From Polaromonas sp. C04 (GTDB lineage Bacteria > Pseudomonadota > Gammaproteobacteria > Burkholderiales > Burkholderiaceae_C): 64,000 bases of DNA. Each line of letters begins with the position of its first letter. The first letter of the stretch is position 1. The DNA lies in NCBI RefSeq assembly GCF_002002705.1, contig NZ_MUNS01000031.1, forward strand, positions 124,001 to 188,000, given 5' to 3'. Both the position numbers and the translations under genes were made by a program. Of the stretch, positions 43,918 to 54,007 are shown in pieces. The notes under the pieces were generated by a model that was given only the letters and a program-made list of their open reading frames with translations, was not told where the DNA came from and did no database searches.

Positions 43918-44853
43918 ATGGAAACTACCGCCACCACCTTGCGCAACCGCCTGTTGAATCGAGCGCGCCTGCGGCACTTGCACGTTTTCGTCAAGGTTGC
44001 TGAACTGCAAACCGTCAAGCGGGCATCCGACGCTGTAGGTATCAGCCAGCCGACGGCAACCCAGGCGCTGGCGGACCTTGAGCAATTGCTGGAAGCTCCG
44101 CTGTTTCTGCGCCACTCCCGGGGCATGAGCCTGACCGTTGTCGGTGCGGCGCTCTTGCCGCTGGCCCGCCGGTCACTCGGTCTGATCGATGACACGGCGA
44201 CCCAGGCTGCTGCGCTCATTCAAGGCTCCAACATGGTGGTACGCGTCGCGGCCATCTCCGCGGCGATAGGAGGCCCCTTGGGCCGAGCTGTCCCGGAATT
44301 CGTTCGAAAGTATCCAGACGTGTTAGTCCAGCTTCAGGAGGCCGACGCTGCCCGTCAGGCGGCCCTGGTCGCCGATGCCGACGTCGACTGCGCAGTCTGC
44401 CGCGTGCCGGCGGTCCTTCCGGACGGTTGGTGCTTTACTCCCGTTTGGAAAGACCGTTTCGCCATCATCGCCGGGCCAGCCCACCCGTTTATTCGCAAGC
44501 GACGAATTGGCATGGACGAACTTCTTAGCGCAACCTGGCTGGTGACGCCAACCTCGATCTCCTCGCGGGCGGTGTTCGACGCCTTTTTCGCTCTGGCTCC
44601 GAGCAGCGTACGCAAATACAACGTCCTCACCGCCTCGCCGGTCATGGTTTGGAATCTGCTGACACAAGAGCCCCTTTTAGCACTGCTGCCGTTGAGTATC
44701 GTTGCGCGTCTTGTTGAATCAGGCCAACTTGTCGAGATCGCTTGGTCAGAGCGCCTTCCCATCCACGAGATCGGCATCTTGGCGCCGGGGCAAGGTCGTC
44801 GTCCGGCGCTAGATCGCTTCGTCGATTTCCTGCAGCAGTCCGCGAGGGGTTGA
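43918..44853 (+). CDS. LysR-family transcriptional regulator
   Basis: A 311-residue regulator. The N-terminal helix-turn-helix reads VAELQTVKRASDAVGISQPT and ATQALADLEQLLEAPLFLRH; a periplasmic-binding-like effector domain follows (VAAISAAIGGPLGRAVPEFV, VWKDRFAIIAGPAHPFI). The 130-bp gap to the divergent Bug gene should hold both promoters. It most likely controls the Bug-hydrolase pair in response to the transported compound. Confidence 0.92.
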   Translation: METTATTLRNRLLNRARLRHLHVFVKVAELQTVKRASDAVGISQPTATQALADLEQLLEAPLFLRHSRGMSLTVVGAALLPLARRSLGLIDDTATQAAALIQGSNMVVRVAAISAAIGGPLGRAVPEFVRKYPDVLVQLQEADAARQAALVADADVDCAVCRVPAVLPDGWCFTPVWKDRFAIIAGPAHPFIRKRRIGMDELLSATWLVTPTSISSRAVFDAFFALAPSSVRKYNVLTASPVMVWNLLTQEPLLALLPLSIVARLVESGQLVEIAWSERLPIHEIGILAPGQGRRPALDRFVDFLQQSARG

Positions 44854-45543
44854 CGCGGGCATGCCCAGGCGCTGCGGAACGTGTCGATGACTTTGCTACA
44901 CCGCGGCTTCATACATTTACTGTGCAGGGCTGTGGTTCTTGGGGGTTGAATACCTCCTTTGGTGGCGGGTTGATCCAAGCCGCGGTAGGCAGCGGCGGCG
45001 GTTGAGGACGTCGATCATTCAATCGCTTGGGGGATGCAACGATTGCCGCCTCTAGGGTTGGTTACCCGAGCTGCATGTTCCCTCACGATCCACAGCTGGG
45101 GGGCTCCAATTGCCCCGCTTCGCTATCCTCGCCCAAGCCAACACCGATGCGGGGAACTCTATCGAACTAAAACCGAAGCTATTATTTTGGACATCGGAGA
45201 ATGGCGCCCTTCACATCCAACCACAGTTGTACAACGAGGAAATCAAACTCCGAGCTGTACTCAATGTGAATCTGGAACGGACTGAAAGGGGATTCGACGG
45301 AACGTGGTCGGGACTAGATGGCGCCGAGTACGGCAGATCCCAGCACCGCATAGAGTCTTTGCGGGTCTTCACGCGGCGATGTCTTCAAAAAAAGTGGGTA
45401 CGCCGCAAGCGACATACCCACGAACTTGGAGAGACTATGCCGCCTGCAGCTTGACGCTTTAGGGGTGCAGTCGATTCTAGGATGGGGTGAGCGCCGACTC
45501 TGTCGGCACCTTGACAATTGGCGGCTTGTGTTGCGGCTGTGCG
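44854..45543. other. 690-bp region with one weak reading frame
   Basis: A plus-strand frame from TTG 45110 to 45454 starts with protein-like sequence (LPRFAILAQANTDAGNSIEL, GALHIQPQLYNEEIKLRAVL) but turns very basic at the end. It may be a remnant fused to noncoding sequence. No family recognised, no mobile-element ends found. Confidence 0.3.
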
Positions 45544-46251
45544 TCACGCGCTCAGGAGTTCGAGGCGCGCATAGTCCGACAGCGCGGCCAGGTCACGCAC
45601 CTCCACGCGGCCATATAGCGTGCGCAGCAGGCCGCGCCCCTCCAGCGCCTTGAGCGCCTGATTGACTGTCTGGCGCGAGATGCCGGTGAACTCGGCAATG
45701 TCTTCCTGTCTCAACGCCACGAAACCGTTTTGCGCCCCGTCAAGTTGCGTTGCCAACTCGAAGACGGTCTGGGCCACGAGATCAACCTTGGACATGGTGC
45801 GCGCGTTCTCGATGCGGGTCAACTGCTGGGCATGCTGGCGGCTGACCTGCATGAGCACAAAACGGCAAAAGTCCGCGCTGCGCGCCAATAACTCGCGAAA
45901 TACCGGCGCCGGAAGCAGCACAACCACAGTGTCGCGGATGGCGACCACATCGTGACGGCGCGCCACACCCTGCACCAGTTCCTCGCCGTCGGCCCATTCA
46001 GCGGTCGTGACAAGCAGGCGGGCAGAGATGCGCCCATCGGCTGCGAACGTGCTGGCCTTGAGCGCCCCGTGCACGACTCCCAACCAGTTGCAGGGTACTT
46101 CACCATGATGCGCCAGCAGCGTGCCTTTGGGCACGACGCGCAGGCGCGATGTGGCCAGCACCTGCTCCTGTTGTACGGGGTTGAGCGCGTCAAACCAGGG
46201 CGCGCGACGCAGGTGGGTATCGGCACGCACGGCGGGTGTCGGGGAGCGCAT
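45544..46251 (-). CDS. Crp/Fnr-family transcriptional regulator
   Basis: A 235-residue regulator with an N-terminal cyclic-nucleotide-binding-like barrel (LLAHHGEVPCNWLGVVHGAL, VVAIRDTVVVLLPAPVF), a dimer helix, and a C-terminal winged helix (LRQEDIAEFTGISRQTVNQA). The Fnr iron-sulphur cysteines are absent, so it is not an Fnr-type oxygen sensor. The adjacent dehydrogenase gene is on the same strand upstream, so regulation of that gene is possible. Confidence 0.9.
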   Translation of the reverse strand: MRSPTPAVRADTHLRRAPWFDALNPVQQEQVLATSRLRVVPKGTLLAHHGEVPCNWLGVVHGALKASTFAADGRISARLLVTTAEWADGEELVQGVARRHDVVAIRDTVVVLLPAPVFRELLARSADFCRFVLMQVSRQHAQQLTRIENARTMSKVDLVAQTVFELATQLDGAQNGFVALRQEDIAEFTGISRQTVNQALKALEGRGLLRTLYGRVEVRDLAALSDYARLELLSA

Positions 46252-46254
46252 GCG

Positions 46255-46413
46255 TTATGTGCGGACTAGGCACGCCAAAGATGGGATGCTCGTGAACACG
46301 TGGACGGCGCGCGATCCCGTGTCGGCGCCAGCCCGCCAGGTAAGCCGTCCGTTGTCGATGACGCCGTCGACGCCTGCGACGGGCCATTTGGGGTCAATAT
46401 CGGTGATCTTCAT
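46255..46413 (-). other. short open frame, possible gene remnant
   Basis: MKITDIDPKWPVAGVDGVID starts a 52-codon minus-strand frame ending 4 bp before the Crp/Fnr start. The opening looks like real protein, but the end (FTSIPSLACLVRT) does not. Probably a truncated gene start. The rest of 46252-46503 shows nothing. Confidence 0.3.
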
Positions 46414-46503
46414 TTATGTCTCTGCTTTCCTGACGGGAGCAGTTACGATGATCTCCATAGGGGACTATCCTTTTGGAGCTGCGGGTGGGGTGTACGCCCT
46501 CTG

Positions 46504-47979
46504 CTAGAGCAGGTTGCCCTGGCAGACGTATTTCACGACCATGTAGTCGTCGAGCCCGTGCACCGAGCCCTCGCGGCCGTAGCCGGATTGCTTCACACCG
46601 CCGAACGGCGCCGCCTCGGCGGCGAGCGCGCCTTCGTTGATTCCGACCAGCCCGGACTCCAGCGCCTCAGCCACGCGCCAGATTCGTCGCAAGTCCGATG
46701 AGAAGAAGTAGGCGGCCAGACCGTAGGGCGTGCCGTTGGCGGCGGTGATCACCTCGGCCTCGTCGTCAAATACTGTTAGCGGCGCCACAGGACCGAAGGT
46801 TTCCTCGCAGGCGCAGGCCATGGTCGCATCTGCACCAGTGAGCACGGTGGGTGCGTAGTAGTTAGGCCCCAGTTCCGCGAGGCGCTTTCCGCCGATGAGC
46901 ACCCGGGCGCCATGGACCACAGCGTCATTCACGTGGCGCTCGATCTTCTCCACGGCACGGTCGTTGATCATGGGGCCAATCTGTGAAGCCAGGTCGCTTG
47001 CCGGTCCCACTTTGAGCGCTGCCACGCGACCCGTGAGTTTGGTGGCAAACGCATCAAACACGTTCCGATGCACAAATACCCGGTTGGGGCTCACGCAGGT
47101 CTGGCCGCCGTTGCGGAATTTGGCGGCCATGAAACCGTCTACAGCCGCGTCCACATCGGCGTCGTCAAACACAATGAAGGGCGCATTGCCACCCAGCTCC
47201 AGCGACAGCTTCTTGAGCGTGTCGGCACTGCGACGCGCCAGGTGCTTGCCGACCGGGGTGGAACCAGTGAAGGTGATCTTGCGCACACGCGGGTCGTCCA
47301 GCCACACGTCCACCACGGCAGGCGTGTTATCACGCGAGGCGGTGACGATGTTGAGCACACCCGGAGGGACGCCGGCCTCGTGGGCCAGAAAGACCAGGGC
47401 CAGCGAGGTAAGCGGCGTGTCTTCCGCCGGCTTGCACACCACGGTGCAGCCCGCGGCCAAGGCGGGGGCGATCTTGCGTGCGATCATGGCAGCCGGAAAG
47501 TTCCAGGGCGTGATGGCAGCGACCACGCCCACGGCTTCCTTAAGCGCAAACATGCGTCGGCCCGGCACAGGGGCCGGAATGACGTCGCCATTCATGCGCG
47601 TGGCTTCTTCACCAAACCATTCGATGTAGCTGGCAGCGTAGGTCACTTCGCCCTTGCCCTCGGCAAGGGGCTTGCCCTGTTCGCGGGAGATGAGCTTGCC
47701 CAGGTCATCCTGGTGGGCCAGCACCAGGTCGTTCCAGCGTTTGATGATGGCAGCACGCTGCTTGGCAGGCACCTTGCGCCATACAGGGAATGCGGCATGG
47801 GCCGCGTCCAGGGCCGCCAGAGCCTCGGCTGCGCCGGAGTCCGGCACGGAGGTGATGACGGCACCGGTAGCGGGGTCGGTCACGTCTAGCAAACCACCGG
47901 CGCCAGGGCTCCACAAGCCGTTGATGAAGTTGGCGTTACGGAGCAGGTCAGGGCGGGTGAGGGTGAGGGTCAGGGACAT
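46504..47979 (-). CDS. gabD: NAD(P)-dependent succinate-semialdehyde-type dehydrogenase
   Basis: A 491-residue aldehyde dehydrogenase of the GabD group. GVVAAITPWNFPAAMIARKI, LELGGNAPFIVFDDADVD with the general-base Glu, and NGGQTCVSPNRVFVH with the catalytic Cys are all present; FGGVKQSGYGREGS is the C-terminal signature. It oxidises a semialdehyde such as succinate semialdehyde. Here the true substrate may be a semialdehyde from the neighbouring pathways. The gene is well conserved and intact. Confidence 0.88.
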   Translation of the reverse strand: MSLTLTLTRPDLLRNANFINGLWSPGAGGLLDVTDPATGAVITSVPDSGAAEALAALDAAHAAFPVWRKVPAKQRAAIIKRWNDLVLAHQDDLGKLISREQGKPLAEGKGEVTYAASYIEWFGEEATRMNGDVIPAPVPGRRMFALKEAVGVVAAITPWNFPAAMIARKIAPALAAGCTVVCKPAEDTPLTSLALVFLAHEAGVPPGVLNIVTASRDNTPAVVDVWLDDPRVRKITFTGSTPVGKHLARRSADTLKKLSLELGGNAPFIVFDDADVDAAVDGFMAAKFRNGGQTCVSPNRVFVHRNVFDAFATKLTGRVAALKVGPASDLASQIGPMINDRAVEKIERHVNDAVVHGARVLIGGKRLAELGPNYYAPTVLTGADATMACACEETFGPVAPLTVFDDEAEVITAANGTPYGLAAYFFSSDLRRIWRVAEALESGLVGINEGALAAEAAPFGGVKQSGYGREGSVHGLDDYMVVKYVCQGNLL

Positions 47980-48025
47980 GGAATTGAAAGATGGAATTTA
48001 AACAAAAATGGCCGCCAGCGCTTAT

Positions 48026-48172
48026 CTATAAAGCGTCAGCCGCTCTGGTTTCAGGAGTTATTGGTGTCACCGGCTGAGCTCGCAGATCGCCAAGCCCCAA
48101 CGGGCGCAAAAACGCGGCAGCCTCTTCGAATGGAACTTCGGTGAAGAGAGCCATGTAATGCAGCGTTTTCAT
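48026..48172 (-). pseudogene. homoserine-kinase-like (ThrB) N-terminal fragment
   Basis: MALFTEVPFEEAAAFLRPLG then LGDLRAQ matches the first 25 residues of the protein at 50437-51396 (MAVFTEVPFEEAAAFLRRFE, LGELRAM) and then diverges to a stop. The nucleotides are similar as well. It is a displaced 5' piece of that gene, 2.2 kb downstream of the intact copy. Confidence 0.6.
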
Positions 48173-48173
48173 A

Positions 48174-48256
48174 TCAGTTGATCCTGTTCTTAATGAAGCC
48201 AATGTTGTCGACCTCAATGCGTACCACGTCGCTTGCCTTCAATTCGCACAGCGACT
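48174..48256 (-). pseudogene. FAH-family hydrolase C-terminal remnant
   Basis: The minus strand reads LKASDVVRIEVDNIGFIKNR followed by IN and a stop at 48174, the usual C-terminal end of FAH-family proteins (SGDVVEVEIEGIGTLRN-type). Nothing upstream of about 48240 belongs to it, because the tdh-like gene ends there. It seems a leftover of a gene lost by recombination. Confidence 0.5.
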
Positions 48257-49228
48257 TCACGCAGTCACTGTGGAGCGCGGGTTCAACCTACGAGACAGAT
48301 TGTTCAGCATGTCGCGAACAGTCGCCGCAAGGTCGTACCTCGGAGCCCAGCCCCAGTCGCGCCGCGCGCAACTGTCATCGATCGAATCGGGCCACCCGCT
48401 GGCGATCGCCTGACGGAAATCGGGCTCATACACGATCTCGAAGTCCGGCAGGTGCTTGCGTATCTCCTGCGCGATCTCGCGAGGCGTGAAACTCACGCCT
48501 GCAAGGTTGTAGCTGCCGCGTTCGGTGATGGCCGAATTGGTGGCTTCCATCAACTCCAGGGTCCCGCGCACCGCATCGTCCATGTAGAGCATGGGCAGCG
48601 GTTCATCCTCGGCGAGGAAGCAGGTGTAACGTTCCCCTTTGAGGGCCGCGTGAAAGATGTCGATCGCGTAGTCGGTCGTTCCACCGCCGGGGCTCGCCTT
48701 GTAGGAAATGAGTCCCGGATAGCGCAGGCCGCGAACATCCACGCCATGGTTCTCGAAGTACCAGCGGCACCAGCCCTCGCCGGCCAGCTTCGAAATGCCG
48801 TAGACGGTGCTGGGCTCCATGACCGTGCGCTGAGGCGTGGCATCGGCGGGTGTCGTCGGACCAAAGGCAGCGATGGAGCTCGGCCAGAATACCTTGTCCA
48901 GCTTGTGTTGCCGCGCGACCTCCAGGACGTTCAACAGGCCGCCCATGTTGAGTCTCCACGCCCACTCTGGTGCAGTCTCGCCCGTCGCCGACAAGGCGGC
49001 TGCGAGATGGTAGACCTGGGTGATGCGATGTTTCTGAACCAATTCAGCGAGGCGCCCGGCGTCCGTGACATCGAGCATCTCGTAGCGCGGCCCGGCGTGG
49101 GGGCCCGTCTCCACGCGATCGCTGGCCACCACGTTGTCCGCGCCATAGCGATCCGCAAGCGCGGCCGAGAGTTCGGTGCCCAACTGCCCGTTGGCCCCGA
49201 TGACCAGAATGCGAGGTGATCCGGTCAT
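48257..49228 (-). CDS. L-threonine 3-dehydrogenase, NAD-dependent epimerase (extended SDR) type
   Basis: A 323-residue extended [19 protein letters not shown] is the Rossmann motif, [13 protein letters not shown] and PSSIAAFGP follow, and [12 protein letters not shown] carries the catalytic Tyr-x3-Lys. This pattern fits bacterial epimerase-like L-threonine dehydrogenases, which oxidise threonine to 2-amino-3-ketobutyrate. The adjacent KBL gene, with an ATGA overlap, supports this strongly since KBL uses that product. Confidence 0.87.
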   Translation of the reverse strand: MTGSPRILVIGANGQLGTELSAALADRYGADNVVASDRVETGPHAGPRYEMLDVTDAGRLAELVQKHRITQVYHLAAALSATGETAPEWAWRLNMGGLLNVLEVARQHKLDKVFWPSSIAAFGPTTPADATPQRTVMEPSTVYGISKLAGEGWCRWYFENHGVDVRGLRYPGLISYKASPGGGTTDYAIDIFHAALKGERYTCFLAEDEPLPMLYMDDAVRGTLELMEATNSAITERGSYNLAGVSFTPREIAQEIRKHLPDFEIVYEPDFRQAIASGWPDSIDDSCARRDWGWAPRYDLAATVRDMLNNLSRRLNPRSTVTA

Positions 49229-50427
49229 GCGATCACCCCCAGCTCTTTACCGGCCTGCGCGAAGGCGCTCAATGCAGCGTCAAGCTGGGCGCGGGTATGT
49301 TGCGCACTGATCTGAACACGAATGCGAGCTTGCCCCTTGGGCACGACCGGGTAGAAGAATCCTGTCACGTAGACCCCCAGTTCCAGCAGCCGGCGGGCCA
49401 ATCTCTGGGAAAGCTCCGCGTCATAGAGCATCACCGGGATGATCGGGTGTTCACCTGGCTTCATCTCGAAACCGCGTGCCGCGAGTCCGGCGCGGAAGTA
49501 CCGCGTGTTGTCCTCCAGGCTATCGCGAAGATTCGTGTCGGCTTCCAGGAGGTCGAGCACCTTCAAGGTCGCGCCGACGATCACCGGTGCTAGGCTGTTC
49601 GAGAACAGATAGGGCCGCGAGCGCTGGCGCAGTAACTGAACGACCTCTGCCCTAGCGCTCGTGAACCCGCCGGATGCACCGCCGAGCGCCTTGCCGAGGG
49701 TGCCCGTGATGATGTCGACCTTGCCGAAGACACCCCGGTATTCATGGGTGCCGCGCCCTCGCTTGCCCAGAAAACCGGTGGCGTGTGAGTCGTCAACGCC
49801 CAGCAATGCCCCGAACTCGTCGCAGATATTCCGGATTTCGTCCAGGCGGGCGATGGTCCCGTCCATCGAGAAGACCCCGTCGGTGAACACCAGCTTATAC
49901 CGGGCTCCCCCTTCATCAGCGGATTTCAGTTGTGCGCGCAGATCCATCACGTCGTTGTGCCGGTAACGATAGCGCCTGGCTTTGCACAAGCGGATGCCAT
50001 CGATGATGGAGGCATGATTAAGCTCGTCGCTAATCACGGCATCGTCGGGCCCGAGCAGTGTCTCGAACAGCCCGCCATTGGCATCGAATGCCGACCCATA
50101 CAGGATGGTGTCCTCCGTGCCGACAAACTGTGAGAGCCGCACTTCGAGCCTTTTGTGGACATCCTGCGTTCCGCAAATGAACCGGACGGAACTCAGACCG
50201 AATCCGCGCGCAGCCAGGGCGCCATGGGCGGCCTCGATCACGCCGGGGTGAGATGACAGGCCCAAATAGTTGTTCGCGCAGAGATTGATCACTTTCAGCC
50301 CATCGGTGGTTGCGATCTGGCTTCCTTGCGGGGATCGGATCGGGCGTTCAAGCTTGAGCAGGCCAGCGGCCTGTATTTCCTCGAGTTCACCCCTCAGGGA
50401 GGCGTAGAAATCTGTGGTGGTTCTCAT
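49225..50427 (-). CDS. kbl: glycine C-acetyltransferase (2-amino-3-ketobutyrate CoA ligase)
   Basis: A 400-residue PLP enzyme of the alpha-oxoamine synthase family. [53 protein letters not shown] and [17 protein letters not shown] (PLP Lys) match KBL. It splits 2-amino-3-ketobutyrate with CoA into glycine and acetyl-CoA. It overlaps the threonine dehydrogenase gene by 4 bp and is 9 bp from the homoserine-kinase-like gene. Confidence 0.92.
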   Translation of the reverse strand: MRTTTDFYASLRGELEEIQAAGLLKLERPIRSPQGSQIATTDGLKVINLCANNYLGLSSHPGVIEAAHGALAARGFGLSSVRFICGTQDVHKRLEVRLSQFVGTEDTILYGSAFDANGGLFETLLGPDDAVISDELNHASIIDGIRLCKARRYRYRHNDVMDLRAQLKSADEGGARYKLVFTDGVFSMDGTIARLDEIRNICDEFGALLGVDDSHATGFLGKRGRGTHEYRGVFGKVDIITGTLGKALGGASGGFTSARAEVVQLLRQRSRPYLFSNSLAPVIVGATLKVLDLLEADTNLRDSLEDNTRYFRAGLAARGFEMKPGEHPIIPVMLYDAELSQRLARRLLELGVYVTGFFYPVVPKGQARIRVQISAQHTRAQLDAALSAFAQAGKELGVIA

Positions 50428-50436
50428 AGTTCCTTT

Positions 50437-51396
50437 CTAGAAAATGTCCTCGTCGGCGGCATCGCTCACGCGTCGGCGCAGAACGCTTTCGAAGTGGCTG
50501 GGGTCATGAAGTTTCAGAACGGCGGCGTCGCGGGGCATGTGGTAGTCCAAGAGGCGCGACACCCAGAAACGCAAAGCTGCAGATCGCTGAAGCGCCGGCA
50601 ACAGACGACGCTCTTCGGCCATGAGCGGGCGCACCGACTCGTAAGCTGTCAGGAACGCTGCCCCTCGCACGGCGTCGGCGCTTCCGCTGTCCAGATCCAC
50701 GCACCAGTCGTTGAGACAGACCCCGATGTCGAACAGGAAGGTGTCGCAACCCGCGAAGTAGAAATCGAGGAAGCCGCTCAGGCTGCCGCCCTCGAACATC
50801 ACATTGTCGCGAAACAGGTCGGCATGTACCGGCCCGCACGGCAGGGCTGTGTAGTCGGGCGATGCAGCGATGCGCGTCTGGAAAGCCAACTCGTCCAGCA
50901 GCAACGTGCGCTGGTCCTTGCCCACGTAAGGCAGCAGAACCGGCACGGTTTCCTTCCACCACGGCAACCCGCGCAGGTTGGGCTGATGCAGGGCATAGTC
51001 GCTGCCGGCCACGTGCATGCGCGCCAACATCGCCCCCACCGCGCTGCAATGCTGCGCACTGGGAGCCAGTTCGCTTCTGCCGCGCAGCCTGCCGACCACT
51101 GCGGCCGGCCTGTCCTTCAGCCGGTGCAGGATGTGGCCTTCGGCATCCGGCGCCGGCCTGGGGACCGGCACGCCGCGATTGGCCAGATGCTGCATTAAGT
51201 GCAGATAGAACGGCAATTGTTCCGACACCAGGCGCTCGAAGAGCGTCAACACGTACTGGCCGCGATCCGTGTCGACGAAGTAGTTGGTGTTCTCGATCCC
51301 GCCATGGCAGGCCGCCATGGCCCGCAGCTCGCCAAGCTCAAACCGGCGCAAGAAGGCGGCAGCCTCTTCGAACGGAACTTCAGTGAAGACAGCCAT
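50437..51396 (-). CDS. thrB: homoserine kinase (APH-fold type, ThrB2-like)
   Basis: A 319-residue protein of the aminoglycoside-phosphotransferase fold, the form used by many proteobacteria as homoserine kinase. MAVFTEVPFEEAAAFLRRF is the usual start; GPVHADLFRDNVMFEG carries the catalytic Asp and Asn, and GFLDFYFAGCDTFLFDIGV the metal site. The ATG at 51396 matches the family start. It lies 7 bp after threonine synthase. Because most such bacteria already have a housekeeping thrB elsewhere, this copy may be catabolic; that is inference. Confidence 0.87.
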   Translation of the reverse strand: MAVFTEVPFEEAAAFLRRFELGELRAMAACHGGIENTNYFVDTDRGQYVLTLFERLVSEQLPFYLHLMQHLANRGVPVPRPAPDAEGHILHRLKDRPAAVVGRLRGRSELAPSAQHCSAVGAMLARMHVAGSDYALHQPNLRGLPWWKETVPVLLPYVGKDQRTLLLDELAFQTRIAASPDYTALPCGPVHADLFRDNVMFEGGSLSGFLDFYFAGCDTFLFDIGVCLNDWCVDLDSGSADAVRGAAFLTAYESVRPLMAEERRLLPALQRSAALRFWVSRLLDYHMPRDAAVLKLHDPSHFESVLRRRVSDAADEDIF

Positions 51397-51403
51397 GCTG
51401 TGA

Positions 51404-52831
51404 TCAGGACAGGTGTGCGGCAACGAATGCCTTGACCTGCGACGCGTCGGCCGCAAGCACCGTCACGCGCTTGGGCAAGTCTTCGATGCCCTGGAATTGC
51501 GCGGGCCGGTCAGGCTCGTGACCCAAGGCTTCGACGATGGTCGCGGCAAACTTGATCGGCAGCGCCGTCTCCAGCACGATCATCGGCACACTGGGCTGCA
51601 CGAAGTGGCGCGCCACCTTCAGGCCGTCGGCCGTGTGGGTGTCTATCGTCACGCCAAAGCGCTGGTGCGTGTCGCGGATCGTCGTCAGGCGGTCGGCGTG
51701 CGTGCTCTTGCCGCTGAGGAAGCCGTAACGCGCGCGGGCCAGCGCGAACACCGGGTTCACGCTTAAATCGAAGCGGCGGTTCTTCGCAAGCTCCTCGCCA
51801 AACAGGCACTTGACCGTGCCCGCATCGCGGCCCAGCAGGTCGAACACGAAACGCTCGAAGTTGCTGGCCTTGGAAATGTCCATCGACGGACTGGAGGTCT
51901 CGTAGGTGTCGGCGCTGCCACGCACGCGGTAGATGCCGGTGCGGAAGAACTCGTCAAGCACGTCGTTCTCGTTCGTGGCGAGTACGAGCTTGTCGATGGG
52001 CAGGCCCATCATGCGCGCCACATGGCCCGCGCAGATGTTGCCGAAGTTGCCCGACGGGACGGTGAAGCTCACCTTCTCGGCGTTGCTCTTCGTCGCCTGG
52101 AAGTAGCCAGCGAAGTAGTACACCACCTGCGCCATGAGGCGCGCCCAGTTGATCGAGTTGACCGTGCCGATCTTGTACTTACGCTTGAACTCGAGGTCGT
52201 TCGACACGGTCTTGACGATGTCCTGGCAGTCGTCGAACACACCCTCGATCGCGAGGTTGTGGATGTTGGCGTCCTGGAGGCTGAACATCTGTGCCTGCTG
52301 GAACGGGCTCATGCGACCATGCGGCGAGGTCATGAAGACGCGCACACCCTTTTTGCCCTTCATCGCGTATTCCGCAGCGCTGCCGGTGTCGCCGGAGGTC
52401 GCGCCCAGGATGTTCAGCTCCTCGCCGCGGTGGGCCAGCTCGTATTCGAACAGGTTGCCCAGCAGTTGCATGGCCATGTCCTTGAAGGCCAGCGTGGGCC
52501 CGTTGGACAGGGCTTGGAGCCACACGCCGTCTTCCAACGGCTGGAGCGGCACGATCTCCTTCGTGCCAAACACCTCTTCGGTATAGGTCTTGCGGCAGAT
52601 CGCTCGCAGGTCCTTTGCCGGAATGTCGTCGATGTAGAGCGAGAGGACTTCAAAGGCGAGTTCTGCATACGGCAGATCGCGCCACTTGGACAACTGCTCG
52701 GGTGTGACCTGCGGGTATTGCTCCGGCAGATACAAGCCGCCGTCGGGCGCCAGGCCCTCCAGCAGGATTTCGCAAAAGCGCTTGCGGTCGGGATGGCCGC
52801 GGGTGGACAAGTACAGCATCGTTGGTTTCAT
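51404..52831 (-). CDS. thrC: threonine synthase
   Basis: A 475-residue PLP enzyme of the long proteobacterial class. STRGHPDRKRFCEILLEGLA starts the N-terminal domain, SNGPTLAFKDMAMQLLGNL carries the PLP-binding Lys, and ILGATSGDTGSAAEYA the phosphate-binding loop. It converts O-phosphohomoserine to threonine. The ATG at 52831 is chosen; the open frame upstream overlaps the amidohydrolase gene. It is followed directly by the kinase that makes its substrate. Confidence 0.92.
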   Translation of the reverse strand: MKPTMLYLSTRGHPDRKRFCEILLEGLAPDGGLYLPEQYPQVTPEQLSKWRDLPYAELAFEVLSLYIDDIPAKDLRAICRKTYTEEVFGTKEIVPLQPLEDGVWLQALSNGPTLAFKDMAMQLLGNLFEYELAHRGEELNILGATSGDTGSAAEYAMKGKKGVRVFMTSPHGRMSPFQQAQMFSLQDANIHNLAIEGVFDDCQDIVKTVSNDLEFKRKYKIGTVNSINWARLMAQVVYYFAGYFQATKSNAEKVSFTVPSGNFGNICAGHVARMMGLPIDKLVLATNENDVLDEFFRTGIYRVRGSADTYETSSPSMDISKASNFERFVFDLLGRDAGTVKCLFGEELAKNRRFDLSVNPVFALARARYGFLSGKSTHADRLTTIRDTHQRFGVTIDTHTADGLKVARHFVQPSVPMIVLETALPIKFAATIVEALGHEPDRPAQFQGIEDLPKRVTVLAADASQVKAFVAAHLS

Positions 52832-52850
52832 TTTTTGACGAGGATTCCGT

Positions 52851-54002
52851 TCAACATAGGGCCATTTGCGCGACGGCCACGAACCAAAGCACGCCACACG
52901 CGAGAACGTCGTCATTGAAGTCGTACGATGGGTGGTGCAGCGGCACCGCATGGTCTGCGCCTCGCTGGCCGAGCCACAGGTAAGCCCCTGGCCGCTGCTC
53001 GAGCATGAATGCAAAGTCTTCCGAGGTGAAAGCCGGCGCGGCTGCCACCTGCGCTTCAAGGCCGGCGCTCCGGGCTGCCTCGAGTGCGAGCTGCGCGTGC
53101 TCAGGGCTATTGACCGTCGCGGGGTAGTAACGCGTGTACTCAACATCGATCCTTGTGCCGCTCCCGCACGCGACACCCGCCGCGACGTCGCGGACCGCCT
53201 GCTCGATCGCGTCCTGCACGCCGGGGTCGAAACTGCGCACGGTGCCGGTCAGCTCCACGGCTGCCGGCAGGACGTTGTGCGATTGACCTCCGCTGATGCG
53301 CGTCACCGACAAGACGGCGTTCTGCGTAGGAGGGATTCGCCGCGACACGATGGTGTGCATCTGCGCGACGAGGTGGCTCGCGGCAAGCACGACGTCGGCT
53401 GTCCGATGCGGCTGCGCCGCGTGGCCGCCCTGGCCACGCACGACGATGTCGAAGCGATCCGCCGCGGCCATGATCGGCCCCGGCCTTGTCGCTACCGTGC
53501 CTGCAGGCAGGTCGGGCCAGTTGTGCAGGGCGAACACGGATTGGCATGGAAAGCGGTCGAACAAACCTTGCCGCACCATCTCGCGTGCACCTCCCCGTCC
53601 CTCTTCGGCGGGCTGGAAGATAAAGGCAATGCTTCCATCGAAGCTACCGGCTCGCGCCAACTGCTGGGCCGCCCCTAACAGCATGGCTGTGTGGCCGTCG
53701 TGGCCGCAACCGTGGTGAACACCTGGGTGGCGGCTGACGTACGGACGCCCGGCGTCCTCCCGCATCGGAAGTGCGTCCATGTCTGCACGCAAGCCCACCA
53801 TGCGCGTCGAATTGCCCCTGCGCAGAACGCCCACCACGCCGGTCCCGCCGATTCCCTCGTGCACCTCCAGGCCGCAATCGCGCAGCGCAGCAACGACCAC
53901 GCTGGAAGTGCGACGCTCCTCGAACGCCAGCTCGGGGTGCGCGTGCAGGTCGCGCCGCAAAGCGACCAGAGCTGGCAGCAAGTCTTCAATGTCTTTGTTC
54001 AT
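52851..54002 (-). CDS. M20-family amidohydrolase (hippurate hydrolase/aminoacylase type)
   Basis: A 383-residue metalloamidase. LRADMDALPM, HHGCGHDGHTAMLLGAA, FQPAEEGRGGAREM and SEDFAFML are the metal and catalytic segments of the hippurate hydrolase/N-acyl-amino-acid amidohydrolase group. It would remove an acyl group from an N-acylated amino acid. Its place between an importer and threonine-forming enzymes suggests it releases an amino acid such as homoserine, as inference. The ATG at 54002 is preferred to a TTG at 54011. Confidence 0.88.
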   Translation of the reverse strand: MNKDIEDLLPALVALRRDLHAHPELAFEERRTSSVVVAALRDCGLEVHEGIGGTGVVGVLRRGNSTRMVGLRADMDALPMREDAGRPYVSRHPGVHHGCGHDGHTAMLLGAAQQLARAGSFDGSIAFIFQPAEEGRGGAREMVRQGLFDRFPCQSVFALHNWPDLPAGTVATRPGPIMAAADRFDIVVRGQGGHAAQPHRTADVVLAASHLVAQMHTIVSRRIPPTQNAVLSVTRISGGQSHNVLPAAVELTGTVRSFDPGVQDAIEQAVRDVAAGVACGSGTRIDVEYTRYYPATVNSPEHAQLALEAARSAGLEAQVAAAPAFTSEDFAFMLEQRPGAYLWLGQRGADHAVPLHHPSYDFNDDVLACGVLWFVAVAQMALC

Positions 54003-54007
54003 GGCTC

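Noticed and set aside
42816-44219. 467-residue version of the Bug receptor gene
   Set aside because: The extra N-terminal part is antisense to the LysR gene; the SD and signal peptide place the start at 43787.
51404-53176. Threonine synthase with a long N-terminal extension
   Set aside because: The extension lies over the amidohydrolase gene and the family start is the ATG at 52831.
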